64,000 nucleotides of DNA from Hirsutella rhossiliensis (Eukaryota; Ascomycota; Sordariomycetes; Hypocreales; Ophiocordycipitaceae): assembly GCF_020360975.1 (NCBI RefSeq), contig NW_025408679.1, positions 1,860,001 through 1,924,000 of the forward strand, in the 5' to 3' direction. Below, in pieces: positions 1 through 11,139 of the stretch (position 1 is its first letter; each line of letters starts with the position of its first letter). Below the pieces are notes generated by a model, which ran no database searches, was not told the DNA's origin, and worked only from the letters and a program-made list of their open reading frames with translations. The position numbers and the translations under genes are program-made.

Positions 1-373
1 AAGATTACTCTTACCTAGCGTCTAGGTTCCACAAAGGTGGGAAGCACTCACAAGATGATGCCTCCAAGACTGGGGCGAGGGCCAAGCAGGCCGCTATCCA
101 GCGCGACCACCGTTCACGGCGTCGTGCAGGGGAGATTGTGTCACCGACTCCCACAATATCCCAACTCGGCGTCTTTAAAGGTTCGGAGGTTCCTGGAGAA
201 GATATCCTTGCGCTGTGCTCGCAGTAGTTTGTTTGCGCTAACCACGGAACGTAGATGCGAGTCAAGATCGACCGCAGCTGATTGGGCTTCCAGATGGGGA
301 TGAGGTAAGGAGGGAAGGACATGACAGCGGCCAGTTCTCTGAGTCCGATATTGACGCTGAGGCCTACTTCAAC

Positions 374-1540
374 TTGCTGCTTTCACCCGCTCGACCTCGC
401 CGGTACCTCAAACAATTAGAGGTGGAGCCCGATTCCGATCTAGGGGACGAAGACGAGGACAGCGATGATGATTACGTGGATGGAAGCCCTCTTCGCCATC
501 GCATGCGGCAGCCTTCGGCACAGCCAAGGCGTGGCGGCCGTGGTCCTGCCCCAGGTACAGGAGGGCGGCCGAGACAATCTCGAAGGCAAACTTGACCGTT
601 GAGGCCGCCACGACGTGTTCGGAGCCCGGTAATGATTCCACCTGAACAGTCGGCGGTATTTCACGCACAAGATCCGGCGTGGAATGGCGACCTCGACGCT
701 TGCGCCTTGACTGACCGTGACAAGACCACCCTCCGCGAGTTCTGGACAAAGCTGGACAATGACCAAATGCAGTTTTGCAGTCGATGCCAAGAGAGTTGGT
801 TTCAGATGAATATCGATACTGACGGCATTTGTGCGCGTTGCTATCGAAAGGATGCGAAACGCGGCCCCCGCGAGCCGCATTTCTTCTCTGCGGATAATCA
901 GCTCGACTTTGGCCCTGTGTCGGCCCGGTTGCCCGAGGTTACGCCTACCGAAGAGTCGTTGATTGCTCGCGTTCACGCCCACGTCAACATTATGCTTGTG
1001 CGAGGGCAGCAGTACAAATATCGGGGGCACGTCGTTCACTTCCTCCGCGAGGTTGGCTTAGTGTACAACTAGCTCCCGCTGTTGCCGCAGGAGTTGAACA
1101 CTGTATTATTACGGCCTGCCAATACGTCGTCCTACGCCAATCTTAGCCGGCAATTCACCCGCCAGTTCCGTGCGCCGCCAGGCGGTTGTGATATGGCTCA
1201 ACTACCTGCGGCGCCATCATCCTGGCTATCGATGCATCGTTATCGACGAAGAGCGGCTGAGCCAACTGCCTGAGAATGGCAATATCCTGGATGCAATACC
1301 CCAAAGTCAGGTGGAGGCTGCCGATGTTGGACCCGAGGAAGATCACGAGGCAGAGCCTGACCTAGAGGACGAAGCTGCGGTGCCGGACCTTTTGGCCAGG
1401 ACACGGAGCTCGATGCTCCGCGGGCTATTCTCACTAGAGAATCAGAAGCTGATGCAGAGCTTCCCACGAACGTCCAGGCTCGGCCGCAACACGAGTTGCA
1501 GCTCCCGAATATACGGCACACGCCAATAAACGAGTTCAAT
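374..1540 (+). pseudogene. Helitron-1 N-terminal part: acidic leader and DUF6570 zinc region (frameshifted)
   Basis: 374-595 encodes an acidic/basic leader (an aspartate/glutamate-rich stretch, then an Arg/Gly-rich one). 599-1072 holds the DUF6570-type core: a CSRCQESWF pair of cysteines, a second pair CARC, then the HFFSADNQLDFG and YKYRGHVVHFLR signatures also present in Helitron-2 at 36123-37577. A stop at 1070-1072 and frame changes near 1150 break the protein. 1170-1529 continues it (WLNYLRRHHPGYR) with a long acidic linker. In intact fungal Helitrons this is one protein with the Rep and helicase. The zinc region is presumed to help bind DNA, which is inference. Confidence 0.8.
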
Positions 1541-3220
1541 CGCTCTCATGCCCTTCTCTCCTTGGCCTTTCCCTGCCTCTTTCCTGACGGTAGAGCTGAC
1601 TTTGTTGAGCCTCGATTACGCTCCATTGATTACAAGGATTACATTGAGCACGCGATGCGTTGGCATGACGGGCGTTTTGCCCGCCACCCGACCTTCCGCT
1701 TCGTCGCATTCAACACTCTAATGCGGTCACAGGCACGTACACGGTCCAAGTTCTTTGTGAAGCAGCACGATGGCACTCATGAAGCGCTCACAAGAGAGCG
1801 GCTTGTTCAGGCGCTCCAGCACAGCGAAGACCCCGAGGCGCAGGCGCTGATCAACTCGATCACAAGACACGCAGTGTCTATTCGCGGTACACGCCCCTTC
1901 TGGAACAAAAAGAGGCAGGACCTGGAGGCTTATGCCTATAACCTTGGCTGTCCTGGTGCATTCATCACATTTAGCCCGGCAGATCTGCACTGGCGGAGTC
2001 TCTACCAACACATGCCCCGATATGAAGAATGGCTGGCCGCATCCGAGTCGGAGAGGATGGCTCTATCCCGCCAGTTATTGCGGCAGAACCCTCACATTGC
2101 AGCTTTCACTTCTACCGCCGATACTGCTTCTTTCGGGATATCGTGTTAAGGAAGAAGTTCAACGTCACGGATTACTGGGATCGGTATGAATGGCAGGGCC
2201 GTGGTAGCCCGCACAACCATGGCCTGTACTGGATGGAGGATTGCCCCGGGACCGACATGGAGGACGAAGCCGCTCGAGGTATTCGCACGCACGTGGGGAT
2301 TTCACATCACCGCTATCAACCCCGAGCCGAGTAGGACTGTGCCTCAAGGTGAGGGTAATCCCCTGAGCGCGGATCCGCTGGGCACGGAGATGACGTTCTT
2401 GCGGCTCTCGCAAATTGTCAACCGCTGCCAGCGTCACAAATGCAATACCACGTACTGCTTGCGCGTCAGAAAGCGAACGGGCGATCTAGCGAGGGACATG
2501 GAGGCGGCTGCTGCAGATATCGAGGCTGCAAATGCGGCCAATCCAGAGAGGGAGTGCCGCTTTGACTTCCCTCGCGCCTTGCGGGAGCTGGCCGCAGTTA
2601 TGAGGAAGGAAGGAAGGTCGTACTTCGTCTTCGAGGCGGCCCGGAACGACAGCCTCATGAACCATTTCAATCCTGCTATTGTCCTAGGCTGGCTGGCCAA
2701 TATCGACATATCTCCTTGCACCAGCTTACAGGCGGTTATTACGTACGCTGCGAAGTACTGCAGCAAATCTGAGAAGAAGACCGAGCCATACTGCAAGCTG
2801 GCCGACCAGGTGTTGCCACACACAGCGCACCTTCAGCCCCTGCTCTCCTTCTCCTCTCGCCTTATGAATAAGCTGATTGCCGAGAGGATTACTCGGCGCA
2901 AGAGATTTCCCACCTGCTGCTCAACATCCTCTGCAGGAAGGTACGCGGATGGTGGTGTACGTCGACTGCCGCCCGTTGAGCATCATGCGCGGTCGTACCG
3001 CGTCGACGATGATGTCAATGAGACTGTCGGCAGCTACCAGAAATATCTGGAGAGAAATGGTCAGCATGAACGAGTAACCTACCTTGAGTACCTTCAGTCG
3101 TACAATCTCAAGACGTGGAGGATACTCTGTGCGAACGCGAAGAAGAGGGTCCTGTCTTACTTCCTCGGTACCGGCCGGAGGCTTCTCCCCAGTTTCATGA
3201 CTTCTGCCGTGTCAAGTTGA
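1496..3220 (+). pseudogene. Helitron-1 Rep (HUH endonuclease) domain, frameshifted
   Basis: 1496-2149 carries the Helitron_like_N region (NEFNRSHALLSLAFPCLFPDG; MRWHDGRFARHPTFRF; YNLGCPGAFITFSPADLHW). After a frame change near 2110, the HUH motif appears at about 2180-2230 (GRGSPHNHGLYW), where the two histidines would bind the metal ion. The two-tyrosine nicking motif VITYAAKYCSKSEKK follows near 2735-2775 inside the frame 2186-3220. Rep nicks and rejoins the transposon ends during rolling-circle transposition. At least two frame breaks separate the histidine and tyrosine motifs, so no functional Rep can be made from this copy. Confidence 0.88.
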
Positions 3221-5076
3221 TGATGGTCCATCCGCATCGCTACCCAGAGGAGTTGCTCACTGTGGGCGGGCAGCGGTTCGAATCTTTCGCGGCCGCGTAC
3301 CAATACTGCCGACAGCAGCACCATTCCCATGAGGACGACCATTACGGAGAGCCAGGAGCAAAGGAACTGAGGGCAGAGGACGATCAGTTTGAGCTGGAGG
3401 AGCATGTGGATCCCGTTGTGGAAGAAGATTGGCATGAACTCGCCCGCATGCTGCCGGATCATCCGCTGGGGGAAGAGGACATCGACATACTCGGCCGCCG
3501 AGACCTCGATGTGAATTATGATTGGACTCCCACGTTGGACGGTATACCGACAGTGGCATTCTGACCGGCGACTACTGGAAGCAGCGCAAAGCGGAGAACC
3601 CCATGTCCCTTGAGGTGGATGATCAACCCTTGGATGCTCGCGATTCCCTAAATCCGGAGCAGCGTCTAGTGTACGACACGGTCATGGACCACTTTCTGAC
3701 CCAGCACGCTTCCCAGCTGCTGCTCCACGTAGATGGCGGAGGCGGCACCGGCAAGTCATACCTCATTAACATACTCCGCCCACCTCCAAGCCGCCGCAGG
3801 CGGGGGGAACGCCTGTTTGGCGTGCCGCTCCACAGGCGTTGCGGAAATCAGATTTCGGGCACTACCTTGCACTCCCTGTTGCATCTCCCAATCAACAAAG
3901 ACTTCAAGCCCTGTTAGCGATTGACAAGGCTCAGCTCCAGAAGAAGCTGAAGGATGTCAAGTACCTGATCATTGATGAGAAGAGCATGCTAGGACTGCGT
4001 CAACTATCATGGATCGATGACCGTCTCCGCGAGGCGTTCCCGAATCGGAATGAGGAATTCTTTGGCGGCCTGAATATCCTGTTGGTTGGCGACTTCTTTC
4101 AACTTCCCCCAGTGCTGCAGAAGCCGCTTTATTACGACAAGGAAGTGCAGGAGTAGAGATCAAGGGCCGGAACGCATATCGGCGCTTCGACAAGACGGTC
4201 TTCTTAAATGTTGTCCAGCGTCAGCGTGGTGACGACCAGGAGGCATTTCGCACGGCCCTCGGGGTTGCGACTGCACCAACTATCCAGGAGTCCTGGAAGC
4301 TCCTCTCCAGTCGTGTACAGGCGAAGCTAGACGATCGGGAGGTTGCCAAGTTCGACAACGCCTTACGGGTGTACGCTACGAAAGACAGGGTCAACGAGTT
4401 CAACCACTACCACCTCGACCGCCTCGGCCGGCCTGTCATCCAGGTAATGGCCAAAAACGTAGGCCCTGGCGCCGCGGCAGCGCCTGATAACAAGGCGGGC
4501 AACCTTGCGAAGCAGATCCCCATATGCATTGGCTCCCGTCTGATGCTGACGTCCAACCTTTGGCAGCCAGTTGGCCTCTGCAACGGCGCTCGTGGCACAG
4601 TTTACGATATCGGCTGGGCACCTGGGGTCGACCCCATCCAAGACCCTCCCTGCGTTATCATGATGGAGTTTGACAAATACAGCGGACCGGTATTCCTGAC
4701 CACCCCTGATGGCAGGAAGATTGTGCCGATTCTCCCAGTGGAGAGGGACTTCCTCATCGGAGCCACTCTCTGCACTCGCACCCAGTTTCCTCTGATCGTA
4801 TGCTACGCAATTACCGTGCACAAGTCACAAAGCATCACCGAGGACATGGTCGTTACAGATCTGTCCTGCCGAGACTTCCAGACTGGTTTAAGCTACGTGG
4901 CCGTCTCACGCGTGAAGACGCTGCAGGGTCTGATGCTGGATGCGCCGTTTGACCGCAATCACCTGACTTATGCATCTCCGCCCGAGGGCATCAAAATGAA
5001 GATGAGGGATCAGCAGATCCGCAGACGACAGGTTCTTACTCGGAACCCCTACAAGACATACCACGGGCCAGCGTAA
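3115..5076 (+). pseudogene. Helitron-1 PIF1-like helicase domain, frameshifted
   Basis: Helicase motifs are in order: Walker A GGGGTGKS at about 3736-3765, Walker B YLIIDEKSMLG near 3960-3995, motif III LLVGDFFQLPPV near 4080-4112, and the C-terminal PIF1 signature TVHKSQSITEDMVVTDLS with SYVAVSRV at about 4813-4915. A one-domain linker (3115-3564) precedes it. Stops and frame changes at about 3564, 3917 and 4156 break it into four pieces; the last piece (4369-5076) is open for 235 residues. The family unwinds DNA 5'-3' and displaces the transposon strand. Closely related to the Helitron-2 family, unlike the GC-rich Helitron-3. Confidence 0.88.
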
Positions 5077-5229
5077 CTCCAGGTTATGCAACTCGCATTG
5101 GAGAAATATTGCCAAAATTATCCGTGGGCGTAGATAATGTAATTATTGCATGATTGTAGATAATTTGACTGCTCGGTGATTGACTGCTTGGCCCGTTAGC
5201 CCGCGGACTCGCAGCCTTCGGCTGATTGT

Positions 5230-5263
5230 ACGCCTTGCACAACCGCTCTAAACTGCAAGGCGT
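5230..5263 (+). repeat. Hairpin near Helitron-1 3' end
   Basis: ACGCCTTGCA at 5230-5239 pairs exactly with TGCAAGGCGT at 5254-5263 around a 14-nt loop. Canonical Helitrons carry such a hairpin a few bases before a CTRR end. Here no CTRR follows, so assignment as the terminal hairpin is tentative. A smaller stem (CAGCC/GGCTG) lies at about 5211-5223. Confidence 0.45.
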
Positions 5264-5280
5264 GACGTAGTATTTTAACA

Positions 5281-6386
5281 TGATACATAGTATGGCCCTT
5301 GCTGAATCGAAAACATCTGCCGCAGCAAGTTTCTTTGCTCCTAGGACCCGGCGTAAATTGCCAACGCAGAACTATGCCCGCATCGAACGTCCTCAAATCA
5401 ACCCTCAGAATCTCGCGCGCGCGCGCTCTGACCCTAGCACAACTCCGGCTCCTTCGTCCCCTCTTCCGACTGGCGAAGATACAATTGTCTGCGCCCCCCC
5501 GGGCCATCCTGACTGTGAGTCAGATGATGACATGCCCGACGCGGATACACCAGAGCCGCCATTGACAGTACCGGTAGTCATATGACGCTCGCAGAGAAAG
5601 CCGGACTTATCAAGAAGTGGGCCGACAACAAACAGAAGCATGTTCGCAAGAAGAGAGACAAGAACAGCCACGTTTATTGGTACATGCAGAGGGAAGCCAT
5701 TGACAGAAGCTTTTACTCGGAGTACAAGGATGGACCGAAGATATTCCAAGAGTTCCGGTGGACTTGTATAGAGTGCCTTCAAAATCCTTCTACTCTTCGG
5801 AAGATATTCCAGGTCCTTGAATCGAACCGCCGAGGGGTTACCTCTGGCATGGGAGACCATTTAAAATCCCACAATATTACGAAGGAGTCTCACCACGCTC
5901 GAATCAATGGATACGGCCGCGCCATTGGCGGAGGAGATTACCGGTATACAGAGGCAGATGCATGGAGCGGTCGACCCCGGCAAAGAGCAAGGCTCACGGC
6001 AAAGGAGTCTATCCGCCAGTGGTTTGTAAAACACCGACAACCCTTCTCCGTTGTTGAGACCCCTGCTTTCCAAGAGATGTTCTTGGCTCACAATACAACC
6101 TGTGTGTACAGGAGTCGTATAACTTTACGCAATCATATCTACACAGACTTTGTCGAACGCAGAGAGAAGCTGAAGATTGAGCTTGAGTACAATTGTGCTA
6201 CCATCTCGCTCACCCTTGATATCTGGACAGCACCGAATCGGGTGCCTATTTTCGCCATTATTGCGCACTGGATTACGCCGGAGTTTGAGGAGGGAGAAGA
6301 GGTTATTGAGTTTATCGAGCTCAAAGGATCGCACACTGGCAAACAACTAGCTGAGATAGTTGAGAAGACACTTGAGGAGCTCAGGC
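5281..6386 (+). pseudogene. hAT-A transposase, N-terminal half only
   Basis: 5582-6386 encodes a hAT-family transposase start. It has a basic N-terminus, a cysteine/histidine region (WTCIEC ... MGDHLKSHNI) of BED-finger character, and the first catalytic block ISLTLDIWTAPNRVPIFAIIAHW with the expected Asp in LDIWT. An upstream frame (5280-5585), rich in Pro/Asp, may be its original N-terminal tail displaced by a frame change at about 5580. The reading frame is cut in mid-domain by the Copia-1A LTR at 6387. The second Asp block, the Glu and the C-terminal dimerisation domain are absent from the right of Copia-1A, so the rest has been lost. No terminal inverted repeat was identified. Confidence 0.8.
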
Positions 6387-6536
6387 TGTTGACTTGGTAT
6401 GAGACATGGACCAAGACATGTTTAGGCAGCACTTACAAGTGGTGAGTCACTGGATAGTGGCACGGACGTGCCACTATGTATATATATGTTGAGAGCTGTC
6501 AGACAGAATTGAATAGAAGCAAGTTCAATCGCAACA
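6387..6536 (+). repeat. 5' LTR of Copia-1A, with adjacent primer-binding site
   Basis: 150 bp, TG...CA bounded, nearly the same as the 152-bp LTRs of Copia-1B; it lacks a 2-bp TA step in the TATATATG run. The sequence just inside, GGTTATGCACCGG (from 6537), resembles the complement of the anticodon arm of initiator tRNA-Met, the half-tRNA priming used by many Copia elements. The tRNA match is inference. Confidence 0.85.
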
Positions 6537-6643
6537 GGTTATGCACCGGTTGCTTTTATTTTGCTTCCACTGCACGATTGAACTCGGCATATGAGAACAC
6601 TTTTTCGTCAAGAATCGACGGTTGACAGCAAAGACCCGGCACT

Positions 6644-7438
6644 ATGGGCAAGAAAGACTACAAAGGAACCATCCTTGATGGAAGAGACTCCTTTGACAGC
6701 TGGAAGATGGATCTTGAAGATAACTTGTTGAGTGACGATCTTATGAGCTGCGTCACCGGTATGGCAACAGCGGAATCGTCAGATTTATCAATGCCAGGAG
6801 AGAATGCTGCGGACATTAAAAATGTCTCTCTTGCGAGAATGAAAATACGACAGAGTATTGACCAGATCCACAAGAACTCAGTCAACCATCTCACCGATCC
6901 ACGAGCAATTTATCAGTCCTCGTTAAGCGATACGCGATATCGAACAAAGCAGGAAGACCTGGCTAGCCTCTGAAAAAGCGAAGGCGAGAGGCCATGGATA
7001 GCAAAGAAAAGGCAAACGCGGTCAGGATCCTTGAAGACAGTGGTAGTGAATCTGAGAGATCTACCTACTTGCTTCCGAACACAAAAGTAACAGCCCTCCA
7101 CAATGGTATCTCGACAGCTGTGCTTCCGTCCATATCACCCCAAGGGAAGACCAATTTATCTCAAAGTTGTCCCTACAAAGACAAGTGTTGAGATTGCAGA
7201 CGGCTCCGAGGTTCGTTCAAGAGGGAAAGGAGATGTGAGGATCTTTACGTCTCACAGAAAGGAAGAGCAAGGTCGACAATAGTACGTGGGGTGCACTACA
7301 TCGCGGAGGCGACGAGCAGCCTGCTATCAGTCGGTGAACTGGAAGACAGGGGAGCATGTATTGTCGTGGACTCTCCGGGAAGACAGTCACGGTGACAAGA
7401 AATCAGGAGGAGGTGCTGTTTGGCCACAGACATAAAAG
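6644..7438 (+). pseudogene. Copia-1A gag start and protease remnant
   Basis: 6644-6973 encodes the first ~100 residues of gag (MGKKDYKGTILDGRDSFDSW...), matching Copia-1B 41460-41783. Near 6948 it jumps to sequence further downstream: the middle of gag found at 41789-42150 of Copia-1B is deleted here. What follows (about 7000-7430) contains a broken protease region with WYLDSCASVHIT, the copia-type Asp-Ser active-site context, in a frame with stops. The two copies therefore carry complementary deletions, and neither could make a full Gag-protease. Confidence 0.75.
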
Positions 7439-9104
7439 GTGTGGCGCTTGAGCCAGACAAGAGGGCACCGAGCCCATACAATCCAAGAAAAGGATGGCGA
7501 TAACGGGGTAGCGCTGAAGTCAATCCTGAAGATGCCTGAAAGACTACTACATGCTAGGCTGGGACACCCTGGAAAGCATATGGAGGGCAAACTGAACGCC
7601 ATAATGGATGATCTCGGAGACAGCTCATTCTGCCCGTCATTCTGCTCAAGCTGCACCGAGGCCAAAATGACAAGAAAGGTCTCAAGGGAGCCAATGTCTG
7701 CGGTGACAGAAAAGCTAGAGAGAGTCCATATAGATCTTTGGGGGCCAGTTGAGCTATCACTTCAAGGAATGAAGTACATGCTGACAATCACCGATCAGGC
7801 TACCGGGCGAGTTTGGGTTTATTTCTCTAGAGACAAAACGAGAATTACCGACAAGATCAAAGCCTGGGTAGTTGTTGCAGAGGCAGAGTGTCGCGAGTAC
7901 GGAAAAGGCGAAAAGGTCAAGGCGATGCGCTTTGATCGCGGAAAGGAATTTCTAAACGAGGCAATGAAGGTATTTTGCACGGAAGAACTATTCGGATCGA
8001 ACCAACAGTGGGCTACCACCCGGAGAATAGTATCTCTGAGAGGAGCATGAGAACCATATCAGAGAGGGGTCTGCTATGCGTCACGAAATGGACCTCCCGG
8101 CAGCATACTGGGAGTTTTCGAATGCAACAGCGGCCTATCTGAGAAATAGGGAGTTGTCAAGGGAATGGCTAAAGCCCATGGGAGTTATGGCGTGGAGAGC
8201 CAAGATCAGGGCACTTGAGAGTGTTCGGATGTCCTGCCTGGGTATTTATTCCCAAAGAAAGAGAACAAAGCTTCTGAAAAGAGCATGGCAAGGAGTTTTT
8301 GTTGGATACAAAGAGGAGACAGATAAAATCTATCTAGTCTGGAACCCAGCTGATAAGAAGGTCCACGAGGTTCGATTCGTGGAATTCGATGAGAGCAAGT
8401 ATATGGACAATGAAATCAGCCAAGAATCACAATCGCAGTATGACGATGAGAAGGAAGAGAAAAAGGAGCAAGGGGAGCTCACTGATGATGACTCTGATGC
8501 CGAAGATTCGGTCGGGGATAGGACTACGGACCAGGAAGCTACAGAAGCTGGGGAGGATGCCGGAGAAGCAGCGGATGGGAACCCGACCGACCAAGACACT
8601 GCAGATTCGGAGGAAGAGCTCCAAGGAGACACAATCATTGTCAATACAGGGGAGGCGGATATAACCTCTCCTGAAAGGAGTCTGCCGAAAACAAGATCCC
8701 AGATTCGACGAGAGGCCGTGGCACTCAAAAGAGCAGAGAAGCAGCGAGCAGAGCTGGAATGGCGGCAAAGAGAAGAACAGCGCATGGCAGAACGTCTGAA
8801 GAAGCGAGGGGAGAGTGGCAGGAAGGAAAGAGCCATGGTAGCAAGGACGCTTCTCCAGCCTAATACAGACCTGTACGACTTCGACCCGAAAAAGCTTACC
8901 TTCCGACAGGCGATGAAAGGCAGTGAGAAGGATCAATGGGTAGGAGCTATAGATGAGGAAGTTCAGAATCTCATTCGACGACAGACATTCTCGGAGGAAA
9001 TCAACGAAGTTGACGTGCACGGAGAAGAAGTAGTTGATGCCAAGCTTGTGTTTGATCACAAGAAAGACAAAGAAGGAAGATACTACGGTATAAAGCACGT
9101 CTAG
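7439..9104 (+). pseudogene. Copia-1A integrase and linker, frameshifted
   Basis: 7439-8050 holds the gag_pre-integrase zinc region (HARLGHPGKH, then CPSFCSSC: H-x4-H / C-x-n-C-x2-C) and the integrase core with catalytic Asp residues in ERVHIDLWGPV and RFDRGKEFLNE. A frameshift at about 8020 hides the region with the third acidic residue (alternative frame ISERSMRTISERG). 8076-9104 encodes the conserved YLRN...WLKPMG segment and a long acidic/coiled linker (about 8420-8830). It enters the reverse-transcriptase N-terminus (TFSEEINEVDVHGEEVVDAKLVFDHKKD) before a stop at 9102-9104. Confidence 0.85.
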
Positions 9105-9177
9105 TCGCGAGAGGTTCACACAGAAACACGGGATCAATTACGAGGAAACCTTCGCACCCACGATCCGGCTCGATGCG

Positions 9178-10174
9178 ATGAGGATCATTCTAGCTTTAGC
9201 GGCGAAGAAAGGCTGGAAGGTATACCAGATGGATGCTGTGGCTGCGTTCCTTGCAGCAGACCTAAAGGAAAGGATCTTCATGAAAGTGCCAACTGAGCTC
9301 CAGCAATATTTCGGGAAATACGTTCAGATCCTGAAGAGTTTGTACGGATTGAAGCAAGCAGCAAGGATGTGGTATTTGCTAATATCAGAATATCTCAAGG
9401 AGATTGGTTTCTCACCGATGACAGTGGATCCGACAATATTCAGACATACAGAGTCGGGGGTAATCATCGGCGTGCACGTGGATGACTTTATGATTACAGG
9501 GGACGAGGTTGCCATTGAACGGGTCAAGGAAAAGCTGAAGGAAGATTTGAGATGAAAGACCTCGGAGAAGCAGAGAACATTCTCGGAATTCGGATTCAAA
9601 GGCACAATGGAAAGCTGATGATTGATCAATCACAATTTGCGAAGGAAACCGTGGCAGAATTTCTACGACGACTCAATGAAGCACGCAACCCCATGGAACC
9701 TGGAGCTATACGGAAGCTCGTTGAGGAACCGGGACGACCTCTGAACCATGACGAATGGTTGAAATACGTGGAATTGCTCGAAAGCTGATTTGGCTATGCA
9801 ATACGAGGTTCGACATTATATTCGCAGTTAACAGAATGGCATCTTTCACGGTAGAGGCATGCTGGAACCACTGGAAGGCTTTGCTACGAATATTGGGTTA
9901 TGTCAGCAGGACTATTCACCACGGTATCACATATGGCGGAAATAATGAGCACGCACAAGGAGTCGAAGGCAGCGATATCGACTATTATTCCATTGACCAC
10001 AACATCGAAGGGCACGTCGGCTCTGCAGGCCTACAAGATGGGGAAGCGTTCTCTGACACCGACTACGCTACTGATCCAAGGGACCGGAAGAGTATCCTGG
10101 GGTTCGTCTTTATGGTCTACGGAGGCGCCGTCATGACGTATAGCAAGAAGATGAAATCAGTGGCAAGATCTACG
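9178..10174 (+). pseudogene. Copia-1A reverse transcriptase and RNase H, truncated
   Basis: 9178-9555 contains RT motifs QMDAVAAFLAADLKERIFMKVP, LYGLKQAARMWY and the catalytic HVDDFMITG at about 9472-9500 (the Asp-Asp pair). A frameshift near 9540 moves to 9552-9788, and another near 9780 to 9755-10174, which encodes the RNase H region (FSDTDYATDPRDRKSILGFVFMVYGGAVMTYSKK). The frame is cut at 10174 by hAT-D, removing the end of RNase H and the 3' LTR. Confidence 0.88.
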
Positions 10175-10593
10175 CAGTGTTGCTAATAATATGACAATAA
10201 AGTAGTATACTGCAGTATATACAATACAATACGCGATTTCTCATATTGTACCAATACAATATGCTCGCCGTCATATTGTGACGATACAATATAGCGCCTT
10301 CCATACTGGCAATATATGGCTTGTATTGTTTGTATTGGTTGGTGGTCATTCGCCTTTCCGTTCCCCAATTCGCGCCAATATGATGACGCGTCAAGAAACA
10401 CGCGTAAATATAAGCATGTTCTATGTATTGTTTTTCGTCTGGCGGACCTCCAGGACGTAAAAGTTTCCTATTGGCGCACGGAAACGCGTAAATGTATGTA
10501 TAAATCCAGACCTACAGGGTAGCGGCTCGCCGTCCAAACACTGTTTTCCTCATCAACCCCGCTTTCCCACCCCAGGACTTACAAGCAATCTCG

Positions 10594-10946
10594 ATGCCTC
10601 AACAATGCCTGCCTTTTGTTCAAACATCGCCGCGACGGGATTCGTCAATATCAGACGAATACTCGGAGATTTCCAGCCCACGGTTGCATGATCCAGATGA
10701 GACCCAAACCACTGAATGCCAATCGTCGCAACCTCGCACGGCCTCCATAAACCCTTCGGCCAAGCCAAGAACATCATGGGTCTTTTCTCATATGCCAGAC
10801 GAGGACATAGAGACGAAATACTACAATCAGCGGACCGGAAAAGAAGAATGGCGTTGCAAACACTGTGACAAAACGTATTGCTGTTCCGGTGGAACTGCGG
10901 CCCCAGCCAAGCACCTTACGGATCCTCCTCCTGACGGTCACGGCCT
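10594..10946 (+). pseudogene. hAT-D transposase, BED zinc-finger exon, interrupted by LTR element
   Basis: Encodes a Ser/Pro-rich leader, then WVFSHMPDEDIE...WRCKHCDKTYCCSGGTAAPAKHL. The CKHC pair and a downstream His give a BED-type finger, the DNA-binding head of hAT transposases. The frame runs to 10946 and is cut by the LTR element at 10947. If that element and one GGCCT copy are removed, the frame continues without a break at 13066 (HGLPKGAPRTAKVTN...), so the LTR element landed in a still-open gene. Confidence 0.85.
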
Positions 10947-11109
10947 TGTGAGGGAACGATCATGTGACTTTCATACTTTGTGAATGGCCCCACTTTATTC
11001 ATATAAATAGCTTGGGTCAGAGTCTTCCTTAGGAACCTCTTGCTCTCTTTGTCAACAATCACTTCATCCAAGTCGCACTCGACCTTGTTCGTGCACTTGT
11101 ACCGTCACA
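10947..11109 (+). repeat. 5' LTR of the satellite-filled LTR element
   Basis: 163 bp, TG...CA. It contains a TATA-like TTCATATAAATAGC at about 10997-11010. By eye it differs from the 3' LTR at one position (cttgctctc versus ctttctctc), which suggests a recent insertion. Confidence 0.9.
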
Positions 11110-11139
11110 TATTGTTGACCAATTACCCTCTTCGATAGA

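Larger units (their letters stand above)
1..5280 (+). mobile_element. Helitron-1, rolling-circle transposon, 5' end probably outside window
   Basis: A DUF6570/zinc region, an HUH Rep with a two-tyrosine motif and a PIF1-type helicase follow one another on the plus strand, which is the standard Helitron order. The open frame is broken several times, so the copy looks dead. The first 370 bases already encode a plausible N-terminal segment (frame starting near 80), so the true 5' terminus is probably upstream of base 1. The 3' limit is inferred from a 10-bp-stem hairpin at 5230-5263 after the helicase stop, and from the change to hAT-type coding near 5280. No CTRR terminus is visible, so the end is approximate. 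Confidence 0.85.
6387..10174 (+). mobile_element. Copia-1A LTR retrotransposon, 3' end lost
   Basis: Starts with a 150-bp LTR (6387-6536, TGTTGACTTGG...GCAACA), then gag, protease, integrase, reverse transcriptase and RNase H, i.e. Ty1/Copia order. It is a close relative of Copia-1B (41200-60907) and lacks the inserts found there. Its integrase sequence at 7741-7770 gives the empty target site for pogo-1. It ends abruptly in RNase H, where hAT-D begins at 10175. No 3' LTR is present, so only one flank (CAGGC, 6382-6386) of any target duplication can be seen. Confidence 0.92.

Noticed and set aside
8330..9137. Minus-strand frames antisense to Copia-1A linker (and 45022-45729 in Copia-1B)
   Set aside because: Ser/Phe-rich complements of the acidic, Lys/Glu-rich plus-strand linker; conserved only because the sense strand is.
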